Source: Methanobacterium bryantii
Lineage (GTDB): Archaea; Methanobacteriota; Methanobacteria; Methanobacteriales; Methanobacteriaceae
Reading direction: 5' to 3'
Assembly: GCF_002287175.1 (NCBI RefSeq)
Contig: NZ_LMVM01000037.1
Coordinates: 124,001-188,000 of the forward strand
DNA length: 64,000 bases
Below the pieces are notes generated by a model. The model was not told where the DNA came from and did not search any database. It saw only the letters and a list, made by a program, of their open reading frames with translations. The translations under genes and the position numbers were made by a program. Shown piece after piece: positions 47,402 to 56,511 of this stretch (position 1 is its first letter; every line of letters starts with the position of its first letter).

Positions 47402-48070
47402 ATGTCAAAAATGTTAGATGTCATAATGGCCGGTGTAATTTCAGGAATAGTTGCACTTACTACCACCAAACTTGGAATAGGTGGAACTGTTATTGGTGCA
47501 GTTATTGGGGCAATGCTCTATCAGGTAATGTCTCATTTTATAAAAGAACCGCTTGAAAATGTGAATACGGGAAAGAGTGTACATACCAGAAAGGATGTAA
47601 ACACAAAAAATATTGCAAATATAAAAAAGAGTGTAAACACAAACAAAATTGAAACTAGGATAGTTTACGTGTTTCCTCTTATAGTTATAGTTGCTGTTGA
47701 GTTAATTTATTTGTTCTCTTCTGTATACTGGAAACCAGAGCAAATTTTCAATTATCTGGAACATGCAACTGATGGAACTCTTTTTAGAACAATTGGTCTT
47801 GGACTTCTAATTATGGGGATCTACCCGATAATACAATCGGAGAATATAAAAAGATCATACGGATACATAATATTATCAGTTGGTATAATCAAACTTTTAA
47901 ATGGGTTTGTAGATACACATTCACCATTTGTAAAATTATATGCGAATCTTTTCGCAGATTTTGGCCTGGTAATTTCGCTTGCAGTTATTGCAGCGCTATC
48001 CTATGTGATTTTATCGATAATTCAGGAATCGATAGTAATTAGCCATGAAAAAGATAGTAATACTTATTAG
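47402..48070 (+). CDS. Membrane protein of unknown function, operon with HTH-PhoU
   Basis: A 222-residue membrane protein. The first helix is glycine-rich (GGTVIGAVIGAML), like small glycine-zipper proteins. A hydrophilic segment with repeats of KSVNT/KDVNT follows (about 58-80), then four helices. No family recognised. It ends eight bases before the HTH-PhoU gene, so a part in phosphate or membrane stress response is possible but unproven. Confidence 0.6.
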   Translation: MSKMLDVIMAGVISGIVALTTTKLGIGGTVIGAVIGAMLYQVMSHFIKEPLENVNTGKSVHTRKDVNTKNIANIKKSVNTNKIETRIVYVFPLIVIVAVELIYLFSSVYWKPEQIFNYLEHATDGTLFRTIGLGLLIMGIYPIIQSENIKRSYGYIILSVGIIKLLNGFVDTHSPFVKLYANLFADFGLVISLAVIAALSYVILSIIQESIVISHEKDSNTY

Positions 48071-48078
48071 ATGATATT

Positions 48079-48996
48079 ATGACTAAGAAAACAAAAAATA
48101 GCACTTTAAAAGCGATACTGGATATCATCCTGTATGAACATCCCTCAACTCAGGATGAAATCGCTGAAAAACTTGGAATAACTCGGAGATACGTTACAAA
48201 ACTGCTTCAACCTCTTATAACTAAGGGGGTTGTAAAGAGAGCATACACTCTTGATTTAAAAAAGTTCGATGAATTTTCAGAAGTTTTTGAAGAAGAAAAA
48301 ACATCAAGGGAACATGCTGGAACATTATATATCAAAGAAATGATTAAGAATATGGCTAATCATGTTTGTAAACAGCTTGACAGGTCCTTTGAAGCTCTTT
48401 CAACTTATGATGATGAGCTGGCAAGTAAAGCATTGAATATGGACTATATTACAAATAACATGCATGAAAAAGTAAGAACTTCTGTAGACATGGCTTTATC
48501 TATGAACCCTTCTTCAGAATTCAGTAAAACAATGGCTTTCAGTGAGGTAGCATATGATTTAGAGCGTATTGGAGATCATTCCTGCCAATTTGCTAATTTT
48601 ACAATGAAGGAATCATATGAAGTTGATTCTGAAATGCTTTTATATCTTGGGGAAATGTATGAAACTGCAAAGAAAATGGTTAATTACTCAATGGATATTT
48701 TCTTAAATGAAAAACTTGAATTAAAGAGTAAAGTAATGGATTACGAAGAAAAAATACATGCTTTGCAGAAAAAAGCATTAAACTGCATTGCAACTCAAAT
48801 GGCAGAAGCGTCTTTTGACGATACTGAACGTTCAACATATTATTTGTCTTTATCAAGGGTAGTTAAGGCTTTTGAAAGAATTGGGGATATATCTATTGAA
48901 ATAATAGATGTTTCAAGGGAATTTTATGAAAATATACCTCGAACTACAACTCCTGAAAGATTTAGACGGAATCCTAAATTATCTAATTTAAAATAA
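48079..48996 (+). CDS. PhoU-family regulator with N-terminal winged helix
   Basis: A 305-residue fusion. Residues 1-70 are a winged helix (STQDEIAEKLGITRRYVTKLLQPLITKGVVKRA), and residues about 85-295 are a PhoU double three-helix bundle with E/DxxxD-like metal motifs (SFEALSTYDDELASKAL, FERIGDISIEII). PhoU proteins tune PstSCAB activity. The fused DNA-binding domain suggests it could also control transcription of phosphate genes such as pst at 50.5 kb. The pst operon has two further PhoU genes, so this may be the transcriptional one. Confidence 0.85.
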   Translation: MTKKTKNSTLKAILDIILYEHPSTQDEIAEKLGITRRYVTKLLQPLITKGVVKRAYTLDLKKFDEFSEVFEEEKTSREHAGTLYIKEMIKNMANHVCKQLDRSFEALSTYDDELASKALNMDYITNNMHEKVRTSVDMALSMNPSSEFSKTMAFSEVAYDLERIGDHSCQFANFTMKESYEVDSEMLLYLGEMYETAKKMVNYSMDIFLNEKLELKSKVMDYEEKIHALQKKALNCIATQMAEASFDDTERSTYYLSLSRVVKAFERIGDISIEIIDVSREFYENIPRTTTPERFRRNPKLSNLK

Positions 48997-49044
48997 CTAA
49001 CTTTTGACAATTTATTTTCATTTAAATTAAAAAAGAGATGTGTA

Positions 49045-49331
49045 TTATTCTTTCTCTTTTTCCATGTATTCTTTGATTTTTCGCTCTTCCCATTCTTTAG
49101 AGAAGATTCCTCTTTTCATAAAAACTGATGATCCATGTGCAACAAGACCTATTCCCCAGAAAAACGATATAAATAGGAACCACCAGAAACCGGGAGTTGT
49201 AAAGAAATTAATGATTGCCAGGAATGTATTCACAACGATATAACTAAGTAAATGTGAGTAAAAACCTCTCACTTCTTCAACTCTTCTTTTAGCTCGGATA
49301 TATGCATCTTTTTGTATGATTCATCAACCAT
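49045..49331 (-). CDS. 2TM-domain membrane protein, frameshifted near start
   Basis: A small 2TM-domain protein with two helices (YIVVNTFLAIINFF; FLFISFFWGIGLVAHGSSVF) and a charged tail WEERKIKEYM. A GAGGGGG ribosome binding site precedes ATG 49331, whose frame encodes MVDESYKK and then stops. The rest, beginning DAYIRAKRRVEEVRGFYSHL, is in the -1 frame, and the change happens at a run of five A (minus strand, 49309-49313). Together they give the expected full protein. Either an indel or sequencing error in the run, or ribosomal frameshifting. Without it, an internal GTG at 49272 would make 75 residues. Confidence 0.7.
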
Positions 49332-49594
49332 TTTGTAAACCCCCTCTTTGAATTGTACAAATTATGGAGTAGTATACAACTTATTATATATGTTTCAAGG
49401 CATTTAAAGTTTGTTTTAAAAAAAAGGGAGTTTATTAAAAAGATTATTTTGTTAAATAAGTTTTATAGTCTGATTAAAAATAATATAATGTGTTGTAGGG
49501 TTAAAAAAATCAAAATAGGTGCCGGTATTTAAAAATAGGGATTTCTTTACTAAACTGGATATTTAACTGACAAAAGAATGTGATTTTGATCGGG

Positions 49595-50380
49595 TTATAC
49601 TCCGTCGTAGTAAATTTCGTCAATTTCAAAAAATTTTCTAAATGGGGATTCTCTTGTATTTTCTTCATTTACATGTGCTAAAATACCAGGTAATCGGCCA
49701 ATCATAAACATACCACTTCCAACTGTCCAGTTGAACCCCATATCTGATAAAATTGCCCCGTTGGCCCCATCAATATTCATTCGAATACCTTTTTTTTCAA
49801 AGAGCAGATCTTCAATTACAGTGGCAAGTTCAGAATGTTTACCAAAGCACCCGTATTTTTTTGCAAGTTCTATCAGCCTTGGCGCTCTTGGGTCTTCATT
49901 GTGATATCTGTGTCCAAAACCACATATTTTTTCATTATTTTTTAAAAAATGGCTCACTATTTCTTCTGCAATTCTATTAATGTCATCTTCTGTTCTTTTA
50001 ATTCCGTCTTGGAGAGTTTTCATGGCATGTTCTATTGCTCCTGCATGGTTTTTACCAAATGCAAGAAGGCCGCCAGCAATGCATGCATGCAGCGGAGATC
50101 CTGTAGATGCCATGATCCTAGCAGTCTGTGTACTTGGAGGAGTAACGCCATGGTCACAAAATGATACCAGAACTGCCCCTAACATTTGGGCTTCGTTTTT
50201 GGAAGGTAGCTCTCCTTTTATGAGCAGGTGTATCATTTCGGCAAAAGATATATTTCCTATAAGATCTTCCTGTAAATAACCCCTTGTGGTTAATTTATTG
50301 GGCTCAACTTTTGTTATGGAGGTTCTCCATTTTAGAATCCTCGGTTTGAATATATCTTTTAACACATCTTCCGTTATCAT
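49595..50380 (-). CDS. Short citrate synthase-like enzyme (citryl-CoA lyase type)
   Basis: A 261-residue member of the citrate synthase superfamily, much shorter than the 370-430 residues of true synthases. Catalytic segments remain: SFCDHGVTPPST (first His), ICGFGHRYHNEDPR (second His), and a VNEENTRESPFRK Arg region. Short forms include citryl-CoA lyases and synthases of incomplete TCA branches. In a Methanobacterium, oxaloacetate goes reductively to 2-oxoglutarate, so the role is unclear. It is monocistronic and divergent from pstS1. Confidence 0.8.
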   Translation of the reverse strand: MITEDVLKDIFKPRILKWRTSITKVEPNKLTTRGYLQEDLIGNISFAEMIHLLIKGELPSKNEAQMLGAVLVSFCDHGVTPPSTQTARIMASTGSPLHACIAGGLLAFGKNHAGAIEHAMKTLQDGIKRTEDDINRIAEEIVSHFLKNNEKICGFGHRYHNEDPRAPRLIELAKKYGCFGKHSELATVIEDLLFEKKGIRMNIDGANGAILSDMGFNWTVGSGMFMIGRLPGILAHVNEENTRESPFRKFFEIDEIYYDGV

Positions 50381-50521
50381 GTTGGATATTTATACAATAT
50401 GAATTTATTTAAATTTAACGCTTTTAGTGCAATATGGGACACATTTAGTGATATTTGTGGGGATAATTCTTGGGGCCTAAAATGGCTTAGTTCCTATAAT
50501 GTGATAACTTATACACAAATA

Positions 50522-50549
50522 GGAACCTTTAAATAGGGGGGAACCTTTA
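50522..50549 (+). promoter_or_regulatory. pst promoter with direct repeat at the TATA box
   Basis: GGAACCTTTA occurs at 50522-50531 and 50540-50549 (period 18). A TATA element TTTAAATA (50528-50535) overlaps the first copy. A regulator bound here would occlude TBP. Candidate phosphate operator. Confidence 0.5.
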
Positions 50550-50570
50550 TTATAGGATGAGGTGAATCAA

Positions 50571-51395
50571 ATGAATTCAAAATATTTGATTGGAATAATA
50601 GTAGCCATAGTAGTAATAATTGGTGCTTACTTTGCACTTGCAGGAAGCTCAAATCAACAAACAATACAGATTGCTGGTTCTACTTCCGTACAACCAGTGG
50701 CAGAGAAGTTAGCTCAAGCTTACATGGAGAAACATCCTGATGTTAAAATAAATGTACAGGGTGGAGGTACATCTGTAGGTATCACAAGCGCTCAGCAAGG
50801 GACAGCGGATATCGGTACAGCATCTTCCAAACCTAAAGATAGTGATGCACAAGGATTAGTACAAACTCAAATTGCAAAAGATGGAATTGTTGTTGTGGTA
50901 AACAACGATAATAATGTTAGTGCACTTACAGTTAACCAGACAAAAGATATATTCAGTGGAAATATCACTGACTGGAGCAAAGTAGGTGGTTCATCAGGTA
51001 CCATCAGTGTTATAACCAGAGAAGATGGTTCAGGTACCAGAGATGGATTCCAGAACATAGTAATGGGCGGTAAAAATGGAACTAAAATTGTAAGCGATGC
51101 AATTGTTCAGAGTTCAACAGAAGCTGTTTTACAGGCAGTTAAAGGAAACCCTAACGCTGTAGGATACATATCCTTAGCAAGCCTTAGCAACGATGTTAAA
51201 GCAGTTACAATCAATGGAGTAGCTCCTTCAGAACAAACAGTAAGTGATGATACTTACAAAATAGTAAGACCCTTCATTTTCTTAACTAAAGGCGAACCTA
51301 CTGGCATCGTTAAAGACTTTATAGACTTTACAATGAGTGCTGAAGGTCAAAAAATAGTTAAAGAAGCTGGAGCAGTTCCAATGACTTCTAGCTAA
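50571..51395 (+). CDS. pstS: Phosphate-binding protein PstS (copy 1)
   Basis: A 274-residue extracellular binding protein with an N-terminal membrane anchor (residues 6-27). Phosphate-binding loops are IAGSTSVQPVAEKLA (about 35-49), GGGTSVGI, EDGSGTRDGF and a QSSTEAVLQAV segment. The ATG at 50571 follows GAGGTGA; a GTG three codons upstream is part of that site. It delivers phosphate to PstCAB. It is followed by a terminator and by copy 2. Confidence 0.93.
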   Translation: MNSKYLIGIIVAIVVIIGAYFALAGSSNQQTIQIAGSTSVQPVAEKLAQAYMEKHPDVKINVQGGGTSVGITSAQQGTADIGTASSKPKDSDAQGLVQTQIAKDGIVVVVNNDNNVSALTVNQTKDIFSGNITDWSKVGGSSGTISVITREDGSGTRDGFQNIVMGGKNGTKIVSDAIVQSSTEAVLQAVKGNPNAVGYISLASLSNDVKAVTINGVAPSEQTVSDDTYKIVRPFIFLTKGEPTGIVKDFIDFTMSAEGQKIVKEAGAVPMTSS

Positions 51396-51426
51396 GTGGT
51401 TTTTAAAACCACTACTTTTTTGTTTA
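51395..51426 (+). terminator. Attenuator/terminator after pstS copy 1
   Basis: Perfect stem AGTGGTTT/AAACCACT (51395-51402, 51406-51413) with loop TTA, then ACTTTTTTGTTT. It would make pstS1 more abundant than the later genes, as often required for binding proteins. Confidence 0.65.
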
Positions 51427-51536
51427 TTTATAATTTAAAGGCATGAAAGAGAAGTTTATCATGTAAATTTGATTCGTTGCTTCATCACTTCATATTTAAA
51501 TACTCCAAAGAAGAAGAGTAACTCAAGGTGATGAAC

Positions 51537-52346
51537 ATGAATCGGAAATACAAGTATGGAATAGTAATTGCCATCATTATAATTATCGCTTATCTAACAA
51601 TTATCCCATCAAGTCAATATGAAAGAATACAAATTGCAGGTTCTACATCGGTACAACCTGTAGCTGAGGCATTAGCTGATGCTTACATGGAAAAGCATCC
51701 CAACGTTAGAATAAACGTGCAGGGTGGAGGATCCAGTTTAGGTGTAAGCAGTGTTTCACAAGGTATAACTGAAATAGGTACAAGTTCAAGAGATTTAACG
51801 CCACAGGAAAAAGAAGGGCTTATAGAATATGAAATAGGAAAAGAAGGTATTGTCATCGCTGTTAATAACAACAACAATGTAACCACATTAAGTACCGAAC
51901 AGGTTAGAGGTATCTTCAACGGTGCTATTACAAACTGGAACCAGGTTGGAGGATCTGACACACAGATCCATGTTGTAACCCGGGAAGAAGGATCAGGTAC
52001 ACGGTCATCTTTTGAGAATTTAATAATGGACGATACGAAAATCAAGTCTGATGCAGTGGTCCAGAGTTCAACTGAATCTGTTAAACAGGTAGTTAAACAG
52101 GATCCAGGTGCAATAGGATTTGTTTCATTAGCTCATATGAGCAGCGATGTTACAGCTTTAAAAATTAATGGAGTTGGCCCTTCAACACAAACCGTGGCAA
52201 ATGGATCTTATAAACTACAAACTGCATTCCTTTTTGTGGTTAAAGGGGAACCACAGGGAACAGTTAAAGACTTCATTGACTTTACATTAAGTCCTGAAGG
52301 ACAGGCTATAGTAAAGAGCCAGAATATTGTTCCGGTTAATATGTAA
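51537..52346 (+). CDS. pstS: Phosphate-binding protein PstS (copy 2)
   Basis: A 269-residue paralogue of copy 1 with all phosphate loops (IAGSTSVQPVAEALA, GGGSSLGVSS, EEGSGTRSSF, QSSTESVKQVV). It has one N-terminal anchor helix. The start ATG 51537 has AAGGTGATG upstream; ATG 51531 is a possible alternative. Keeping two copies suggests different affinities or a dosage need. It lies upstream of the hairpin array and pstC. Confidence 0.93.
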   Translation: MNRKYKYGIVIAIIIIIAYLTIIPSSQYERIQIAGSTSVQPVAEALADAYMEKHPNVRINVQGGGSSLGVSSVSQGITEIGTSSRDLTPQEKEGLIEYEIGKEGIVIAVNNNNNVTTLSTEQVRGIFNGAITNWNQVGGSDTQIHVVTREEGSGTRSSFENLIMDDTKIKSDAVVQSSTESVKQVVKQDPGAIGFVSLAHMSSDVTALKINGVGPSTQTVANGSYKLQTAFLFVVKGEPQGTVKDFIDFTLSPEGQAIVKSQNIVPVNM

Positions 52347-52467
52347 ATTTGTATGGTAATCTGGAATGTGCTTACAAGAAGTTTGTAGAATACTAAAAAA
52401 TTAAAATAATAGTCAAATTTATTTAAGTTAAATTCCGAGTTGAGGAGAATACATGTAGTTTTCCCAA

Positions 52468-52722
52468 CACAAAAATTGGAAATTTTTGTGGTTGAAGAAA
52501 AATGCTGAACATGCAAAATTTTTAATTTTGCTGTGTAAAAATTGAAAATTTTACAGTTGCGAAATGAAAGATTTCGCAAACGTCAAAAATCAGTTAACAT
52601 TTTTCTGAACATTCGAAATTTGTAATTTCGATGTTTGAGGAACATAGCAGGAGAAAAATTCAAAGAATTTTGAGAGTTGAAGGAAAATGTAATTTTCCTG
52701 AATCCCAAAATCAAAGATTTTG
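52468..52722 (+). repeat. Hairpin array between pstS2 and pstC
   Basis: About eight hairpins: CACAAAAATT (52468-52490, GGA, bracketed by CAA/TTG), GCAAAATT (52513-52531, TTT), an imperfect GTAAAAATT unit (52535-52554), TTGCGAAAT (52557-52579, five-base loop), TCGAAATT (52613-52631, TGT, bracketed by ACA/TGT), AAAATTC (52655-52671, AAA), AGGAAAAT (52681-52699, GTA) and CAAAATC (52706-52722, AAA). It ends about 20 bases before the pstC ribosome binding site, so it is probably in the transcript. Confidence 0.85.
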
Positions 52723-52755
52723 AGAGATTTTAACAGGTTTTTTGAGGTTGAAGAA

Positions 52756-53628
52756 ATGAAGAAATATGAAGAATTTCTAGTGGAAAAGGGGCTTTTCATA
52801 ATGGCCATTTTGTCCATTGTAGTGATAGTTCTGATCATAGGATTTATATTCCAGCAAGGTTTCCCAGCAATGGATCAGATTGGAATCTTGAAGTTTATAT
52901 TTGGAATGAACTGGTCGCCGTCTGAGGATCAGTACGGTGTTTTTACAATGATCATTGGATCATTGGGTATAACTGCCCTTTCACTGCTATTTGCAGTGCC
53001 ATTATCATTGTGTTGTGCAATCTTTCTGGCAGAACTTGCACCTCGTACAGTGAGAAGGATTTTAAAGCCAGTTATTGAAACTCTCGCAGGTATACCTTCT
53101 GTTGTATACGGATTCTTTGGGCTTATAGTACTTGTCCCAATTATGAGGGTATATTTTGGGGGGACTGGTTTCAGCATGCTTGCTGCATCTTTAATTCTTA
53201 CAGTAATGGTTCTTCCGACAATAATTAGTATATCTGAAGACGCATTAAAGTCTGTTCCTGTAGAATATAAAGAAGCATCTCTTGCACTTGGTGCAACTCA
53301 CTGGCAAACAATAAGGAATGTTATTTTTCCGGCAGCTATTCCTGGAATTATAACTGCAATAATACTTGGAATGGGCAGGGCAATTGGTGAAACACTTGCT
53401 GTGATTATGGTTGCAGGAAATGTTGCACAGATTCCAAATTCAATATTTGACCCAGTAAGAGCATTAACATCAAATATAGCCCTTGAAATGGGTTATGCAA
53501 CTGGATTACATTACAGTGCACTGTTTGCAACAGGAATAGTTCTGTTTATCATGATAATCATCCTTCTTATAATAGCTAACTACTTCCACTATAAGAAGAA
53601 GGTTGTAATCGGGGGAGGATATTTATAA
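52756..53628 (+). CDS. pstC: Phosphate ABC transporter permease PstC
   Basis: A 290-residue, six-helix permease. The EAA-like ATPase coupling loop is EYKEASLALGATHWQTIRNVIFPAAIPG, split here only by reading; IGETLAVIMVAG follows. The ATG at 52756 is preceded by GAGGT at 52745; an upstream in-frame start would run through the last hairpin of the array and is rejected. It pairs with PstA. Confidence 0.93.
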   Translation: MKKYEEFLVEKGLFIMAILSIVVIVLIIGFIFQQGFPAMDQIGILKFIFGMNWSPSEDQYGVFTMIIGSLGITALSLLFAVPLSLCCAIFLAELAPRTVRRILKPVIETLAGIPSVVYGFFGLIVLVPIMRVYFGGTGFSMLAASLILTVMVLPTIISISEDALKSVPVEYKEASLALGATHWQTIRNVIFPAAIPGIITAIILGMGRAIGETLAVIMVAGNVAQIPNSIFDPVRALTSNIALEMGYATGLHYSALFATGIVLFIMIIILLIIANYFHYKKKVVIGGGYL

Positions 53629-53667
53629 TGCTTAATCAGGATTTATACATCTATTTAGGTGGTTTAA

Positions 53668-54522
53668 ATGTTAAATATTAAAATAATGTCTCCTAAAATG
53701 TCTCAAAGGATTATGAAAGGAGTCTTTTGGGCATCAGGGATATTAACAGTTATTCTATTGCTCATTATTATAGGGTATATACTTTATAAGGGGTTACCTG
53801 TTGTAAATATGAGTTTCATATTCAGTAACCCTGTAGATTCTGGTAAATCTGGAGGTATATTCCCAATGATAGTGTCAAGTTTATACGTGACATTTTTAGC
53901 AGTTATTATTGCGACCCCTCTTGGTGTTGGGGCAGCAGTGTACCTTTCAGAATATGCTGGAGAAAATAATCTGGTTAAACTCATAAGATTTGGAGCAGAA
54001 ACACTGGCATCTATTCCTTCAATTGTATATGGGCTATTTGGGCTGGCGTTTTTTGTTGTCTATCTTGGACTTGGATGGTGTGTACTATCTGGTGGTTTAA
54101 TACTGGCAATTATGGCGCTCCCTACAATATTACAGGTAGCTGAAGTTTCACTGGAAGCTGTACCTGCATCATACAGGGAAGGAAGTCTTGCAATAGGTGC
54201 TACCAAGTGGCAAACAATTTATAATGTTGTTTTGCCTGCAGCAGTTCCAGGGATTACTACTGGTGTGATACTTGGACTTGCAAGGGCTATTTCAGAGGCA
54301 GCCGCAATTATGTTTGCAGTAGGCGCGGCACTATCTGTTCCTATTTCCATTTTTGATCCAGCAAGGCCTCTTCCACTGCACCTTTATATTTTAGCAACTG
54401 AGGGTATATCCCTTGACAATGCATATGGAACTGCAGCTGTACTGGTGCTTATAGTTCTCATAATAACCGTTGTTACAAATACATTAGTTGAAAGATACTC
54501 TAAAAAGATGATGGGGCGATAG
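53668..54522 (+). CDS. pstA: Phosphate ABC transporter permease PstA
   Basis: A 284-residue, six-helix permease. Coupling loop: SYREGSLAIGATKWQTI, then AVPGITTGVILGLARAISEAA. It ends one base before the pstB start, so translation is coupled. Ribosome binding site GGTGGTTTAA. Confidence 0.93.
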   Translation: MLNIKIMSPKMSQRIMKGVFWASGILTVILLLIIIGYILYKGLPVVNMSFIFSNPVDSGKSGGIFPMIVSSLYVTFLAVIIATPLGVGAAVYLSEYAGENNLVKLIRFGAETLASIPSIVYGLFGLAFFVVYLGLGWCVLSGGLILAIMALPTILQVAEVSLEAVPASYREGSLAIGATKWQTIYNVVLPAAVPGITTGVILGLARAISEAAAIMFAVGAALSVPISIFDPARPLPLHLYILATEGISLDNAYGTAAVLVLIVLIITVVTNTLVERYSKKMMGR

Positions 54523-54523
54523 A

Positions 54524-55279
54524 ATGGATTATCGAATTGAAGTTGAAGACTTAAACGTTTACTTTGACGAAGCACATATTTTAAAGGATATCAACATTAA
54601 AATCCATAAAAATACTGTTACTTCACTTATAGGACCTTCTGGTTGTGGAAAATCAACATTTGTACGTACTTTAAACCGTATGAATGACCTTATTGATACA
54701 TTCAAATTGGATGGAAGTGTTCTTTTAGACGGCCAGGATATTTATGATCCAAAGTTAGATGTGGTTGACTTAAGAAAAAAGGTAGGAATGGTATTTCAAA
54801 AGCCAAATCCGTTTCCAAAGTCTATATTTGATAATGTAGCCTATGGTCTCAGGGTACATGGAATTGAAGATAAATCAGTACTGGCTGAAAGAGTTGAAGA
54901 AAGTTTAAAAGGTGCTGCACTGTGGGATGAGGTCAAGGATAAGCTGGATAAATCAGCTATGGGACTTTCAGGAGGTCAGCAGCAGAGACTATGTATAGCA
55001 AGGACCATTGCAGTAAATCCGGAAGTTATATTAATGGACGAACCTGCATCAGCACTTGATCCTATATCAACAACAAAAATAGAGGACTTAATTCACAAAC
55101 TGAAAAATGATTACACCATAATCATTGTTACACACAACATGCAGCAAGCTACAAGGGTTTCTAAATACACAGCATTTTTCTTACATGGAGAAATCGTAGA
55201 AAGCGGACTCACCGATAAAATATTCATAGAGCCTGAAGATAAGCGTACAGAAGATTATATAACTGGTAGATTTGGTTAA
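54524..55279 (+). CDS. pstB: Phosphate ABC transporter ATP-binding protein PstB
   Basis: A 251-residue ABC ATPase. Walker A GPSGCGKST (about 37-45), Q-loop MVFQKPNPFPKS, signature LSGGQQQR (about 150), Walker B VILMDEPASALDP and the switch His in THNMQQA are intact. It energises PstCA. A hairpin overlaps its stop codon. Confidence 0.95.
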   Translation: MDYRIEVEDLNVYFDEAHILKDINIKIHKNTVTSLIGPSGCGKSTFVRTLNRMNDLIDTFKLDGSVLLDGQDIYDPKLDVVDLRKKVGMVFQKPNPFPKSIFDNVAYGLRVHGIEDKSVLAERVEESLKGAALWDEVKDKLDKSAMGLSGGQQQRLCIARTIAVNPEVILMDEPASALDPISTTKIEDLIHKLKNDYTIIIVTHNMQQATRVSKYTAFFLHGEIVESGLTDKIFIEPEDKRTEDYITGRFG

Positions 55280-55296
55280 ATAAATTTTTTATTTAA
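55276..55296 (+). terminator. Hairpin at the pstB stop codon
   Basis: Perfect 9-bp stem TTAAATAAA/TTTATTTAA around TTT, containing the TAA stop. With its T-rich loop it may attenuate the distal phoU genes. Confidence 0.45.
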
Positions 55297-55342
55297 TTAA
55301 TGTGCCCATCTCTTTAATGGGGTATGCACTAAAGGTGAAGCA

Positions 55343-56011
55343 ATGTATGGGATGATACTGGAGAATAAATTAAAAAAAATAAGCGGTGATCTTTTAGATT
55401 ACAGCAATGAAACAGTAGATATGATTAAAAATTCTACTGGCAGTTTCTTAAAGGAAGATATTAATTTAGCAAAAGAAACAATTGAAGCTACCAGTGAAGT
55501 AAACAAAAAGAGCGAGTATATTGAATATGAATGTTTGAAAATACTTGGATTGCATCAACCAGTTGCTAGAGATTTAAGACTGGGGGCTGCAATTTTAAGA
55601 ACATCTACTGAACTTGAGAGAATAAACACTCTCTCAGCATATATATCCAGATACGCTATAGATGCAGCAGAAAAAAGTTCAGATTCATACAAACCGCCCC
55701 ATATTAAATTCATGTCTCAAACAGTGCAAAACATGCTAAAAGACGGAGTTGGATCACTTTTAAGTGAGGATATACAGCTTCTAAAACGTTCAACTAAAAA
55801 TTTCGTTGCTCTTCAGGATTTTTATAATCAGATGTTTTTAGAATATGGTGATGACAATTCTTCAACTGCTGCAATGTACTCAATCCTTATTGGAAGGAAT
55901 CTCTTAAGTATGGGGCATCATATAATGGGGATGGATGACAGGATAGCTTACTCTATAATAGGAATGAAGGTTGTACACCATAAAGTATTCTACAATGTAT
56001 TAATGAAGTAA
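55343..56011 (+). CDS. phoU: Phosphate signalling protein PhoU (copy 1)
   Basis: A 222-residue PhoU with two three-helix bundles. Metal-cluster motifs include ELERINTLSAYISRYA and the ARDLRLGAAILRTSTELERI stretch, read in parts. It dampens PstSCAB and signals phosphate status. It is encoded 64 bases after pstB, with GGTGAAGCA as ribosome binding site. Confidence 0.9.
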   Translation: MYGMILENKLKKISGDLLDYSNETVDMIKNSTGSFLKEDINLAKETIEATSEVNKKSEYIEYECLKILGLHQPVARDLRLGAAILRTSTELERINTLSAYISRYAIDAAEKSSDSYKPPHIKFMSQTVQNMLKDGVGSLLSEDIQLLKRSTKNFVALQDFYNQMFLEYGDDNSSTAAMYSILIGRNLLSMGHHIMGMDDRIAYSIIGMKVVHHKVFYNVLMK

Positions 56012-56056
56012 AAATTAATATTTAAAAATTATACAAAATAGTATGTGATGATTTAG

Positions 56057-56509
56057 ATGTGGCTCCCATCAGATGAACCTAAGAATAAACTGTGCGGAAA
56101 CAAACTTGATAAATCATATCTACCTTTATCAGGTTATATGAGAGTTTTAAATGAAAATTATGAGTCTATATTATTTTTAAGTGATGATCTAGTTGTAGGT
56201 GCCTGGTATCTAAATGCTAAATCTTTAAATGAACTTTATGAAAACGATGCAATGGAAAAAGTTAAAATCCTCGACGAGTCAAAAATTGAGATATATGAAA
56301 CAGGTGAAAAACTGTTTAAAACTATTCTTGAATTGAATGAGGAGTGTAAATTATCATTACCTATACGTATTGATATGTTTTGGGATAAAATTGGATTAAA
56401 TACCACCGATTCTCGTGAAGAACTGTTGTCTAAGTATAGGATAAATGAACCATCTGTAATTGATGTGGATAATTTAATAAAAGATTATAAGTCCAAGACG
56501 GAGGATTAA
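56057..56509 (+). CDS. Unknown protein between two phoU genes
   Basis: A 150-residue soluble protein I cannot assign. It begins MWLPSDEPKNKLCGNK, has a beta-rich middle (YESILFLSDDLVVGAWYLN) and then helices. The layout recalls DUF2226-type domains that read out membrane or lipid state, but this is a guess. Located between phoU copies, two bases from the second, it is very likely part of phosphate control. Confidence 0.6.
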   Translation: MWLPSDEPKNKLCGNKLDKSYLPLSGYMRVLNENYESILFLSDDLVVGAWYLNAKSLNELYENDAMEKVKILDESKIEIYETGEKLFKTILELNEECKLSLPIRIDMFWDKIGLNTTDSREELLSKYRINEPSVIDVDNLIKDYKSKTED

Positions 56510-56511
56510 AA

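Noticed and set aside
49595..50380. Truncated citrate synthase pseudogene
   Set aside because: Short members of the superfamily are normal, the frame is intact and the catalytic histidines are present.
52208..52579. Minus-strand frame across the pst hairpin array
   Set aside because: Composition reflects palindromic AT-rich hairpins and the antisense of pstS2; nothing coding-like.
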